A stretch of 64,000 nt of DNA, taken from NCBI GenBank assembly GCA_022605955.1, contig JAKCOZ010000001.1, positions 22,560,146-22,624,145 of the forward strand, read 5' to 3'. Positions 1 through 10,559 of this stretch are shown piece by piece. Both the position numbers and the translations under genes were made by a program. The notes beneath the pieces were generated by a model that worked only from the letters and a program-made list of their open reading frames with translations, ran no database searches and had not been told where the DNA came from. This DNA comes from Rallus limicola. Taxonomy: Eukaryota > Chordata > Aves > Gruiformes > Rallidae. Each line of letters begins with the position of its first letter. The stretch's first letter is position 1.

Positions 1-2131
1 GAAATAGAATGCACAGTACGTTCTCATTTGGTAATGCTAGCTGAGACACCAATTCTAAAAAACAAAACAAAACTGCAATTTGCCCTTACTAGTAAAACAT
101 AAAAGCCACGAGGTAACATTTGCACAAGTATGTTTGAGTTACATCTATGCTTCACAAAATTCTATCCACTCAAATGATACTCCCAAATCTAATTCATACC
201 TAAATCCCTACTGGAGTTACACATACAAGCCAGCTGACCGTGCTGAAGTATAAGCTACAGCCAAGGAATTTGCTGTTACTCCATTAAGTAAAACACTTTT
301 CATCAAGGATGCTAGTCCAATCACTCTGTAGTACAGCTTCTCTGTTCATTCTCAGCAAGAGTAAGAAAGGTATGCTTCACTACTTCCTTCTCCCACATGA
401 GAGCAGCACATTTTACTGTCGCACTCAAAGCGATGCCCCCAGAGGTCCCAGCAATTCACACAGGAGCACACAGCATCTGAGCCAGCAGGTTGCTGCTCAC
501 CTTTGCACCACACTGATGTATCCTTCAGGCAGACAAATACTATACTCAGAACTTAGCATGAGATTTAACAGACTACATTGGTAAACCACTTCTGTTAACA
601 TGCTTTTGGTCGTATTTTACACAAGCAATAAAGTACAGAGAAATACCTAGGACAGTGTGTTTGGGCTTGAGGCTATGGCATACCAACACAGCACACCATC
701 ATGGGAAAACTCTATCCTGACAGAGATGTTGGCAACATTTGCCTGGGCACAGTGTCAGATTATTACAGCTATCTTGCTTTTGGTTCTGTTCCTAAACCAC
801 TCTAATGCACAGATCTGCCCATCAGCACCTGTGAAAGCCATAACTGAAGTTGCAGTGACTGACTTCCACTTGTTCTTGACACTGAGTTTTAAGTCCTTTA
901 GTGAAAAGATCCAAGTATTTTTGTTACTGACACAAAAACTAAAAAATTGTGCCTTGGGCAGGGCAATCAGAAGAAGTTTTACAAGTACTGCTGGGTAATA
1001 AGATATTGCAATTTTGGTTGCTCTTATTACCTGATTTAGCCTTTGTTTACTGGCCCTCAAACATCAATATCCCAAAATGAAAACATCAGTCTGTTCACAA
1101 AATACTGCCTGATAACTGGTAAGCATGACAGATCAAATCAATCCTATATCCTTATTATCAAAGACTTTATTTCTCAGAAAGTCACCTTTTCTTGCACTTA
1201 GTTTCATGAATAGTGCTTTAAGAGCCTTTAAGTGAATAAAGCATTAATGCAAATGGAACAAACACAATTAAATTTATGAAATTAATTTCCCAGGCTATCT
1301 GCAATGTCAGCTGACAATTTCAAATGAAAATAAATAGACTTCATACCACAATATATTAAAAATTTAGAACAGTCATCCTCACTCCAGTTGGCTTGCAAGA
1401 AAGAATGATGCAGGAAGGTTTTTTAAAAAGCTGTTTGTGGCAAACATCAGCATTTACGCCTGCCTGAGCAGCAATGAACTCACAGTATTTTCAAAAAGAA
1501 AGGCCAGTTTTAAAGCCTACTTTTAGTTAATGCTGAAGTAATGGAGAAAGCACTATTAAATATTAATTCCATTCAGAAGCAGAATTGACCTGAGGAGATG
1601 TAACTAGCCACATAAATCCACATTACCACCATATAGCAGACATCCCAAGACTATTCATACTCCATAGATTGTTAGTTGTGTATTCACGAGCTAATGTTAC
1701 AACACATTAGAAAGGAGTGACAAATGAAAAATAGCTTGGCTATAATAAAAGCTGTATATTTCACTAAAATCTCTTCTACATCGCTAATAAGGCAATAGCC
1801 ACATTGTTAATTGAATTTTCATACTTCAGCAATGAGACAAATGTAAAACTTGTGCACGCTTAAAATGCAGAAACATGCTCATTGTACCTATGAAAGTCTT
1901 TACTGATTGCTCAGACTTGTTTTGAGACAATGGTATTTTATTTTAAATTATATAGGGAAAGCACAAATATTTACAAGAAGACTAGGAGTTCATCTTCAAC
2001 TTGCACAAGCTATCATGTAAACAGCACAGAGACACTGTATTGCCCCATCTTTCAAATGATGATATATAGAAAGTGCACCAAAAACTGCACTGCACATGAG
2101 AAATCTGCTAATGAATATGAAATCTGCCCAC

Positions 2132-2148
2132 AAAAAAAAAAAAAAAAA
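2132..2148 (+). repeat. poly-A tract
   Basis: This is an uninterrupted run of 17 A on the plus strand inside KDM7A intron 1. No SINE or processed-gene body is visible upstream of it, so it is a simple repeat only. Confidence 0.9.
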
Positions 2149-5100
2149 GCTAGTAACCACAAATGAAGAATGAAAACAAAGTTAATGTGATTTTGCCTAC
2201 TGGCAGTTAACAGAGCAATACTCCACTGTAAGGTTTAATCCATTTTATTGCCATTGTGTTGCTGTAAGAGAACTCAGCAGTATAAACAGATCAAGATTAG
2301 GTTTAAAAGAATGTACTTCACACTTTGCATTGTAGCTCCTAGATCATATCTACAGATATTAAGCATACCAAGGAGCAGTCCCCTACTCAGCCTTCTTCTA
2401 GATACAGAACTCATGAAAGAGCATTCTGAAAACATTTTAATTTTTCATTCAAAAAAAGCATGTATTAAATACAACAAAAGGAAAGGAAGATAAAGTGCTA
2501 TGTAAGCATCAACAAAATACATTTTTCATATAAAACAATCATAAATTAACTAGCTAATAAATGGCCAATGAAATTACACATAAAAGCTTCATTTGTATCG
2601 TTAAGAATGGCAAATAAAAATCAATTATAGCAAAAATATTGCTACAGATCAACCATAATATTACCAAAACATAAGGGTATTATTTGAATCACTAATTCTC
2701 AAACTTTTCGTCTTTTAAGTAATATTGAATAGGTAATAATTAATTTGCACTTTAGAAATTGTAAGTATTAGCACATAATAATTGTTTAGAGACTAGAATC
2801 TTGTTGCAATTATAATTTAAAAAGCTGAATTATGTACCCTTAAGTTGTCTTCCAGCTCTTTATTGGACAATACTTTTCCCCTCCCCTTGTTCTAGCCGTT
2901 ATATTAGAATGCATATTCTAAAACATCTACTATGTTTTATTCGACAACATCAAATGAAAAAATTCTACCAAAATAAAGAAGTATTAACTTTCAAAGTATA
3001 TAAACTTCAAATAAAGCCAGTTTTTCAAGAAAACTGTAAAGATTTTTTTTTAAAGTACATGTTATTACACACTTTCAAAAACTGAAGACATTTGAATACT
3101 TACTATTCTACCTTATTACGGTAGAATACATCTACTTTAATATATATTAATAAGTCTTCCCACTTCACAGACGGGAACCAAGAGGGGAAAAATTGGCTTG
3201 CTCAACTGAAGAATATAAAAGGATTTGAAACAGACATCCAATTACACCAGCACTAGTCTGGAATCCTTCTTATTATCATCAGTTTCTTCTCAGTTTAACC
3301 AAAACTGTTTCAGCTTTTGTATTGTTAGAAAAGCTGAAGTCGCTTAATTCTTTGGCAGAGGACACACAGCCCACTGGACTTAAGCAGAGTTTTCACCTTG
3401 CCTCTGAGGAAACAAGGCTAAACCAAAGAAAAGCAAGGTTCACAAACACATTACCTTTCTCTTGAGGTCTAAAATGTTCCCTAACATACACCCAGTTGCC
3501 ACAGGAAGACTTTAAGGCTCACACATTAGAAATGCCAGTCAGCTCAAGAGCCTCCGGTGCCAGACCAAAGCTCTAGTGACCAGACAATGATTTGTTGACT
3601 AAGTTCAGGCCCCTGAATATTTATCATTACAAGGCCTCAATATTCTGTTAACAGAAGATCTGCACTCTGGTGTAACATTTGTAACGGTCTCCCTTTTGCA
3701 GTCCTCACACTTCTGGACACGATCACCACTGTACCTTACCCTCTAAGTCCCATTAGGACAGATGCAGAAGCTTTGCCTGCCTCTGCAAACAAATAATGGT
3801 CCAGGCAGCAGTGCTGCTGCAGTTGCACTATAAATGCCTTGCTTTCTAAGGACACCACTTAGCAGATGGGTCTGGGCTGAGGCCATCAGATCCAAAGCAG
3901 GCTCACAACATATAGTAACAGGCACAAAGATGGTGTTCCACAAAACTGGGTGAGCCACTGATCCCAAAGTGGGCAACAAGGAAGAAAAACAGGCGGCAAT
4001 TCTGTCTTTTCCCACCGTCATCTCCTCCAGCAACACAGCACTCACAGTTTGCAAGTCTGGGACTCATCCTAGCCTTTGAAGAGCCTGTTCAGGTCAGTCA
4101 CCCAACAAAAAGCTAACCAGCAAAAGAATGGGTTTTGTCAGTTTTCTGAGCACAGCTGACTTACCAAACAATCAGACAAGCACTGAACCAGCAAAAGAGA
4201 AATTATAGTAGCATGCAGACTGGAGTGAGGCTGCCTCTTTCAGCAGCAAAGAGCTGGCGAAGCCCATCGTGCAGAACTTCATGTATAAAGCTCCAAAACA
4301 AAGAACCAATTCAGGAAAAGTAGTCACTATAGCATGTACATTTCCTTCTTTTCTTAAGGAGAAAGCCTGCCTTCGGAGCACAACCCAGTGTGCTAAGAAG
4401 GACCTTAACACATGTTATTACTGCAAGGAGCTGTTACTCCATGCAACAGCTGCAAGGGGGAACCGTGATTTTGAAAGTGGGATCAGATTAAGGAGTAGTT
4501 GAGAATTTTTATCTGGCTTCAGAGACCAAACAAAGGCATGCTCAAATCTATACAAATATCAGAAAAACTATGTTCTACATGAACTTAGCTCAGACCTGAT
4601 TATGGTGCCAAATTTTTTTTCCATTTGAGAGAAAAGAAAGCCTCAGGGCATCTGCAATTTAAGTGATCACCCTCAAAAAGTACATGAATCACCTTTTGTT
4701 TCTAAATTATGCTATTAATGGGTTTTTTTAATAATGACAAAGCTGTAAAAAACATCAAACACTCAATGGCAAAGTTGTATATATCATCACTGAACTGCTC
4801 CAGGAAAGGAAAAAACAAAGTTAATTCTTTATAGAGAAGGCTAAGCAGAATACAGAATTAATCCTGAGGGCACAAGCTATCAATTTTAAAACAATTTTAT
4901 ATACATTCACTCAATTTTATTTTGCTTTGCAACGAAAGTACATACATATATACATTACATACAGATTAGTGCTGTATTTCCTCTAACCTGCTCAAATAAA
5001 ATGCTGGTTTCTGTAAACATAAAAGAAATAAAAGTGTTTATGGCTTTTAAACTTAAGTTTCATTTACACAAAGCACCATAGATGCAAGCTGAGCACAGCT

Positions 5101-6773
5101 GGATGGGCTGTTTTCTTTATTCTTGAGGGGGAGACACAAAAGTTGACACCACTACAAAATTTTAAAAAGATTACTAGTTTTGAACAAAAAAGGATGCTTT
5201 CCCTTCCTAATCCACACTGCTCTGTCTTTGAAGATTTGGTTTTTTTTAAAGAGGAAATCTTTAAAAAGAAGAAAGAAAAACATTAAAGAGGTAAGGCATT
5301 TTAAAAGTCATCCACTGTTACTGTAATTGACATTCCCACATTTGATAATTTCTTACCTTATCTGTCATTCAGACAAGCTGCAAGTTGACTTTATGTTTAC
5401 TGACTAACAAAACATACCTTTGAAAAGCGTTAAACAGGAAACTTCATATGGTCACCTGCATTTTTAATTCTAGACCTGCTCCGTGCTCCTTTACAACCAG
5501 CGCAGCTTTGCAAAACAAACAGCCTTCAAAAGCTAACTCTACAATTATTTCCTCCTGAAGCGCCACAGACAACATGACATTGTGCAGACAAAATTTGCGT
5601 TACATCCTTAAACTTAAGTTTCTTCCAACCTGTCTGAAGTCTGCTCTACAAGAGTAAGTGACATCTATGCAATGCACATAGTCGAGTTACAGGTATCATG
5701 GACAGAAAAAAGGACAAGCATTTCAAAGCTGACAACAGGATTTCTGCAAACTCCACAAGCACATTCCAGGAACAGAGCTGACTGCAAAATCAGCTGAAGA
5801 AAGGATACTCTGTGCACAATAAAAACACAAGCAAGAAAAGATGACAGTACGCAGCTAACCTAGTAACTGGGGTACGGCATCAAAAAAGGGAGAAAGACAG
5901 AACAACAAGTATCATGCTGTGATGCACATCACTTGAAGATTAAGCCAAGAACTTAAATAGGTGTCAAGGTACTGAACAGATGAAGAAAAAGTTGAATGCT
6001 TAGAGCGGCATGAAGAAGTTTTTATGCCACATTCTAGCTGGAGTATATTCTAGACAAGTAAGAAAGGGAGAAACAGCTTAATCTGTCAATTTCCTTTAAA
6101 GAGGATAAAAAGGGAAAATACAGAAATTATCTAAAATATAAATGGATTTGCCCATCTGAAAGATTTGACAGTTTGTCACTTCTCAGTGCCTGCAGTCTCT
6201 CCACTCCTGAGAGCCATTCAAGAAAGTGATGAAGCCTAGAAAACCACAGACACACACGTTAAGCTCTTTTGTTCAGCAAGAGGTAATTACACAAGATTGT
6301 GGCCGGATCTTCGGCCTGCTTGTAGAGTAGCTAAACCCCAGAATGTAGGTTTGAAACCTTATAAGGTGCAGCAAAACATTTGCTTTCACAAATATGTGCC
6401 AGAGGCAATAAAATGCATATTTGGTAATATCAATATACTGATAGTAAGCCAAACTACAGTCATTGGAAGACAGACAGTCCAAGAGCACCCAGATAAAATA
6501 TCACATAATACCACATCAAGTTTCGAGGTACCAGTGTTCTGTCAGAACAGAGTTTGCACTGCTTCTAGAGTATGCTAAGGCATTCTCTTAGCTATACTTA
6601 GGAAGGCAGCAGAGAGTCCCTAATCCAATAAAACATGCTACTAATCATGCTAGTGCACCACAGCCTTAAGTAAGCATGGGGTCTGTATGTTTCGTAACAT
6701 GAGGTTACACCCGTGCCATTGGGTGTAACTGCTATTGTGCAGGCAGGAGGAGATAAAAGATTAAATAATTTTT

Positions 6774-6789
6774 AAAAAAAAAAAAAAAA
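6774..6789 (+). repeat. poly-A tract
   Basis: This is a run of 16 A in KDM7A intron 1 with no recognisable retroposon body beside it. Confidence 0.9.
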
Positions 6790-8961
6790 TCAAGAAAACA
6801 TGAAACCAAGAAGTTCACCAAAAACTTCGAGATTTCAGAGTGCATATTTTGTTTCACAAGCTATGTAACTGTCTTCAGTACTCTCTGACCAAGGTGACGG
6901 GCATTCCCAGAGCAGGCTGCAACTGGGAGAGGACAGCAGTCCCACAGTCCTGACCCTTAGTCGCAAGACTGGGTGAGCATGCAACTAAATCCCAGGGCAA
7001 CGTGGTTGTTGCCAGCTCCTGCTGGCTTGCTTACTTTCCACACTTAGGAGGGCTTCAGACTATCAAGGCAGTTCATTGCTACCAGTTTCTCTACCAACTG
7101 CATGAGAGTGCTCAAGTACAAGAACCACTGTGGATCTCAATGCAAAACCTGACTTAACACAGCTATAGAGCGACCTGTCCCACCTTTGTATCAGAGAGTC
7201 AATGCTCTCCTCAGAACACTTTCAGAAACTAGTTCACTTGTACCCTAGTAGTATTAGTGCACAAGACTGGCATTTAAGTTAAGCCTGCATGTAAACTGAG
7301 CAATTGCCAAGACCGACTGAAAGAGCAACACAAACACAGAAAAATACTTGCTAGAGAGAACTTGTAACTGTATAAAGACCTCCAGAGGATGTCCACACCT
7401 TTACTACAAGCAGCAACCAAGTTCTGATGAACTTTTATTAAGCCACTTTAATCTAAAAAAGCTGTTGCGTGCCTAGCTTCAAACAACAGCACCGGCAAGA
7501 GTAGTAGCAGTCTAGTTTATTAACGAGGGGTTGTTTTTAAAGGGACGACAACTCTGCTTTGCCAGTTTGTACAGTTTACAAAGCCCTTTTCATACTTCCT
7601 ATTATACTGTGGTTTGAGTCGAGGGAAACGCATACACAAAGAACAAATCAACTCGACGTACGTCCAAGTCAACTTCTGAAACACTGAAAGCCTTCCTTTC
7701 ATCCTGAAACGCGGCAGGGAAAACACCCAAGTGTAATAATTGCTGTTAAGTAACACCCAGATACACAACCTACTTTTTAGCCAACGTTTTTCTTTTGCCA
7801 TTGAGTAGAAGAAAGGAAAAATAAAGGGCGGGGGGAAGCCAACCGATTAAAAAAAAAAAATCCAAACACACCCCAAAGCAAAACAAGCCCACGGAGCCAT
7901 CGTTCCTCTGCAGCGAGCAGCGCGGGGGGCACGGAGATGAAAGGCAAGCGCGGCCGGACCGCGGGCGCGCTTGCCGCACGACACCTCTCCCCGACGGGCA
8001 GCCCTCCCTCCCCGTCGCACCGCTTTGTTCAGCGGCCGCCTGCGCCGGCGAGGTGTAAAGCCCGGTGCGATCACGGCTTTCCAGGCAAGTTGGGGAACCG
8101 CCGGACCCGGGGCGCTGGCAGAGGCCGGCTCGGCGCCGGGCCACTCGGCTCCGCTCGGCTTTGCCGCCCCGCGCCGGCAGAGGGCGAGGCGGCTGTCTCG
8201 CCGGCGACGCCGGGAGCCTGTTTTTGTTACACCGGGGGTATTTAAATGTCCTGCTGTCAATCACAAGCCACTTCCTACACCGCCGCCAGCTCGCCGGCCC
8301 GCACGCCGGCGCCGGGGCTCCCCACATAATGGGGGCGGCAACTCGGAGCCCCGCAGCCCCGTGCCGGCCGGGCCGCTCGAGCCGCGGGCCCCCAACTTGC
8401 TCCTTTGTTTAACTGCCCGTGAATCCCCACCGCCACCTCCACCTCCTCCTCCCCGCAGCCGGGAGGCTGCCGCCGGGCCTCTATTATTCACACGCTCGGA
8501 TCTCAAAACACACGCGAGTCGGGGCGGCCGCTCGGGACGGAGCTGGAAACGTCAAAGCGGCGAGAAGAGCGGGACGACCCTCCTCCGCCCCCCGCAGCCC
8601 TCCGCCCACCCCCAAACAAAACGCACGGCGAGCCGGGAGACCGGGCCCGGCCGGAGGGAGAGCCCCGGCACCGTGCCCCCTCCGCACTCCTCCGCGAAGA
8701 GGCCGCCCCGTCCCGGGAGAGATACCCCGGGGGAGCAGGGCGACGGAGGGGACGCGACGCCTTCCCAAAGCCGGCTCAACTTCAGGGTGGCACCGTCCCC
8801 GCCAGCGAAGCCGCCGGCCGAGGAGCCCCGCATCTGTTGCTCTTTCATAACCGGCCTCCCCCGCCCGGCCGCCTCGCCCGGCCCGACCGCCTCCTCTCAA
8901 GCGAAGACCCATGTGCCCAAGGACCGCAGCCCTCGCCGGCACCGGCCGCTGCCACCGCCGC

Positions 8962-8979
8962 GGGGGGGGGAGGGGGGGG
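8962..8979 (+). repeat. G-run pair, G-quadruplex-prone
   Basis: Nine G, one A and eight G follow each other on the plus strand inside the KDM7A CpG island. This is long enough to supply four G3 runs with short loops. It lies about 200 bp inside intron 1, so in the KDM7A pre-mRNA it is C-rich. Confidence 0.7.
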
Positions 8980-9128
8980 TAGCCGGAAAGGACAGGAGCC
9001 CGTCGTTGTCCCCCGTGCCGCCGCCGCGCAGCCATTGTCCCCCCGGTCGTTACCGAGCGGGGACTGTGGGGGTGGTGGTGGTGGCAACTGCCACCGCCGG
9101 TGCCCGGTGGCCGGTCGACCCGTCGGTT

Positions 9129-9140
9129 CCCCCCCCCCCC
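9129..9140 (+). repeat. C12 homopolymer beside the KDM7A exon 1 donor
   Basis: Twelve C on the plus strand read as G12 in the KDM7A pre-mRNA, about 40 nt after the exon 1 donor. Intronic G runs near a donor commonly bind hnRNP H/F. A role here is inference only. Confidence 0.7.
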
Positions 9141-9181
9141 GCCGTGCCGCCGCCCGGCCCCGCGCAGCTCCCGGCAACTAC

Positions 9182-9297
9182 CTGCCGTGAAACCAGTCCT
9201 TGCAGATGTCGCACTCGATCATGAAGCGGCTCACGTCGTAGGGCTCCCGGCACACGCAGTACACGGGGGTCGCAGCGGCTGCCGCCGCTCCGGCCAT
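9182..9297 (-). CDS. KDM7A: KDM7A exon 1: N-terminus and start of the PHD finger of a histone lysine demethylase
   Basis: KDM7A (JHDM1D) is a nuclear Fe(II)/2-oxoglutarate JmjC demethylase that removes H3K9me1/2 and H3K27me1/2. Its PHD finger reads H3K4me3. This exon encodes 38 codons plus two bases. After a short Met-Ala-Gly-Ala6-Thr-Pro leader comes [11 protein letters not shown] and [15 protein letters not shown]. The first PHD zinc ligands are C14, C16, C29, C32 and H37, and W35 fits the methyl-lysine cage. The DICKDW form favours KDM7A over PHF8 (DMCQDW) and PHF2 (DACKDW), and the downstream SLC37A3-RAB19 order agrees. The ATG has a strong context (A at -3, G at +4) and matches the human start. 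The exon ends with HGCAG-type sequence before gtag, and the split codon AG gives Ser, as in HGSC of the family. The Ala leader is about 30 residues shorter than I recall for human. Confidence 0.93.
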
Positions 9298-9300
9298 CTT
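9293..9300 (-). promoter_or_regulatory. YY1-type AAGATGGC site overlapping the KDM7A start codon
   Basis: On the minus strand AAGATGGCC contains the KDM7A ATG and matches the YY1 core found just downstream of many CpG-island start sites. If used, transcription would start a short distance upstream, within about 9300-9450. Confidence 0.5.
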
Positions 9301-9489
9301 TAAAGAACTCACTGACTGAGGCGTCCGCTCCCCCTCCCTCCCTCTCTCTCTCTCCCTCCGCCGCGGCCGGCGGCACCAATAACAACAGCGCGCGTGCCAG
9401 CCCCACACGCCGCGCGCGCCCCGCCGCCGACAGGCAGGCACGGGCAGGCGGCGCGGGAGCGAGCGAACAACAGCGCGCGGGGGCGCGCG

Positions 9490-9500
9490 CACGTGCGTCA
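9490..9500 (+). promoter_or_regulatory. CACGTG E-box fused to a CRE-like half site
   Basis: CACGTGCGTCA joins a palindromic E-box (USF/MYC/MITF type) to TGCGTCA, a CRE-like half. It lies about 190 bp upstream of the KDM7A start codon in the CpG island. Confidence 0.45.
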
Positions 9501-9722
9501 CCCGGCCCCCGCGGAGGCGGAGGGAGGGGGGGGAACCGCCTCCCCCCCTTGCCCCCCCTCTCCGCAGCCCTCCCCATACGACGGCCAGCTCCGCCGCGCC
9601 TGCGCCCCGCGGAACGCCCGCTCCCCACCCCCTTCGCTCCCGGAGGGAGCGGCTGAAACTGAGCATGCGTGGGGGAGGAGTGGGGGGAGAGAGGGCTCCC
9701 ATTGGGCGTGGGGAGGGGCGCG

Positions 9723-9728
9723 CACGTG
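9723..9728 (+). promoter_or_regulatory. second CACGTG E-box upstream of KDM7A
   Basis: This is a second palindromic E-box with the same GCG-CACGTG-C flank as the one at 9490. It lies about 430 bp upstream of the KDM7A ATG. Confidence 0.4.
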
Positions 9729-10325
9729 CCGCCGCCCGCCCCTCCCCCAGGGAGGCGGGGCGCGGGGAGGCACGCGCTGGCTCTGCCCGCCCCTCCTCCC
9801 CGCGTGACACTGCCCAGGGGAGGGGGGGAGGAGCAGGGTGCCGCGAGGACACGGGCTGAGAGAGGGCGGGCCGCGGCGCGCGCCGACTCCCCCTTATGTA
9901 ACCGCGGGGGCGGCGGAAGCGGCCGAGCAGCGCCGAAGGCGACCGGGGGCCGGACTTTGTCGCCGGGCCGCGAGCACCGGCGCGGGCCCGGATGCAGCCG
10001 TGGGGGCATGGGGCGGCGGCGGGGCGCCCCCCGCGGGACGGGGACCTCAGTCCCTGATTTGAGGGCACAACTGGCCTGGATGACCCAGCCTGTCCATGCC
10101 ATTGGGGCTGGCGTTGGCAATCAGACTGTTTCTCCTCAAGCTCCCTGTGTATGGTTTCTCCGCTGTTCCATTCCCTGCCATCACCCTTTTTTTCAGGACA
10201 CAAAGTAACACTGATGTGTTTATTACATGTCATCAGGGACAAAAAGTTAGTTTAAAATTGAGATGTTGTTTGTTTTCCCCTGCTGACAGGCAGAGTCTCA
10301 GGGACCTGTGGCCATATATGTTGTG

Positions 10326-10559
10326 TAAGGGAATGGGGAGTCGTGTCCAGGTTCAGACTAGAAGTTAGGAAAAAGTTCTTCACTGAAAGGGTTGTCAGGG
10401 CCTGGAACAGGCTGCCCAGGGAGGCAGTTGAGTCACCATCCCTGGATGTGTTTAAAAGATGGGTAGATGAGGTACTTAGGGATACGGTTTAGCATAGGAC
10501 AGGAACGGTTGGACTCGATCTTAAAGGTCTTTTCCAACCTTGTGATTCTGTGATTCTGT
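10326..10559 (+). mobile_element. CR1 LINE 3' fragment
   Basis: This is a 5'-truncated CR1 retroposon in plus orientation. Its sequence corresponds to the last part of the CR1 ORF2 frame (arginine-rich and KKFFTE region, then the NRLPRE-type segment, now interrupted). The characteristic 3' end follows, with GGTTGGACTCGAT and two ATTCTGTG-like tail units. It is nearly identical over its length to the minus-strand copy at 32,279, so the two belong to the same subfamily. It sits just outside the KDM7A CpG island. Confidence 0.92.

Larger units (their letters stand above)
1..9181 (-). other. KDM7A: KDM7A intron 1 (partial, runs off left edge)
   Basis: This stretch follows the KDM7A exon 1 donor on the minus strand. 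It is AT-rich from 1 to about 7,800 and then rises into the CpG island. I looked on the minus strand for the next KDM7A exon, which should complete the PHD finger beginning at the Cys after HGS, and did not find it, so exon 2 lies beyond the left edge. Open frames here (for example 657-998 plus, 755-1060 minus) are short, resemble nothing I know and look like chance. No CR1 copy was recognised, in contrast to the spacer on the other side of the gene. Short poly-A tracts and a small hairpin (3104-3128) are the only other structure seen. Confidence 0.85.
7900..10070. promoter_or_regulatory. KDM7A: KDM7A promoter CpG island
   Basis: About 2.1 kb is very GC-rich and dense in CpG, centred on KDM7A exon 1, with a sharp fall to ordinary composition on both sides. 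It contains GC boxes, CACGTG E-boxes at 9490 and 9723, a YY1-type site at the start codon and several G-run clusters. No TATA box lies at a sensible distance upstream of the minus-strand ATG, as expected for a dispersed CpG-island promoter. Long open frames on both strands here (for example 7971-9224 plus and 9050-10120 minus) arise because GC-rich DNA has few stop codons. Their products are low-complexity Arg/Pro/Ala/Gly and are not genes. The human promoter also fires a divergent non-coding transcript; that is possible here but not shown by sequence. Confidence 0.85.

Noticed and set aside
6301..6316. GGCCGGATCTTCGGCC palindrome-like segment
   Set aside because: A 5-bp stem is expected by chance in 64 kb and has no associated feature.
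7971..9224. 417-codon open frame on the plus strand in the KDM7A island
   Set aside because: The product is low-complexity Pro/Arg/Ala/Gly, overlaps open frames in other phases on both strands and crosses KDM7A exon 1 antisense. It is explained by GC-rich DNA with few stop codons.
9050..10120. 356- and 354-codon minus-strand frames across the KDM7A start
   Set aside because: Only the last 38 codons of the frame ending at 9178 are real (KDM7A exon 1, up to 9182). The upstream part has no family resemblance and is promoter and leader DNA.
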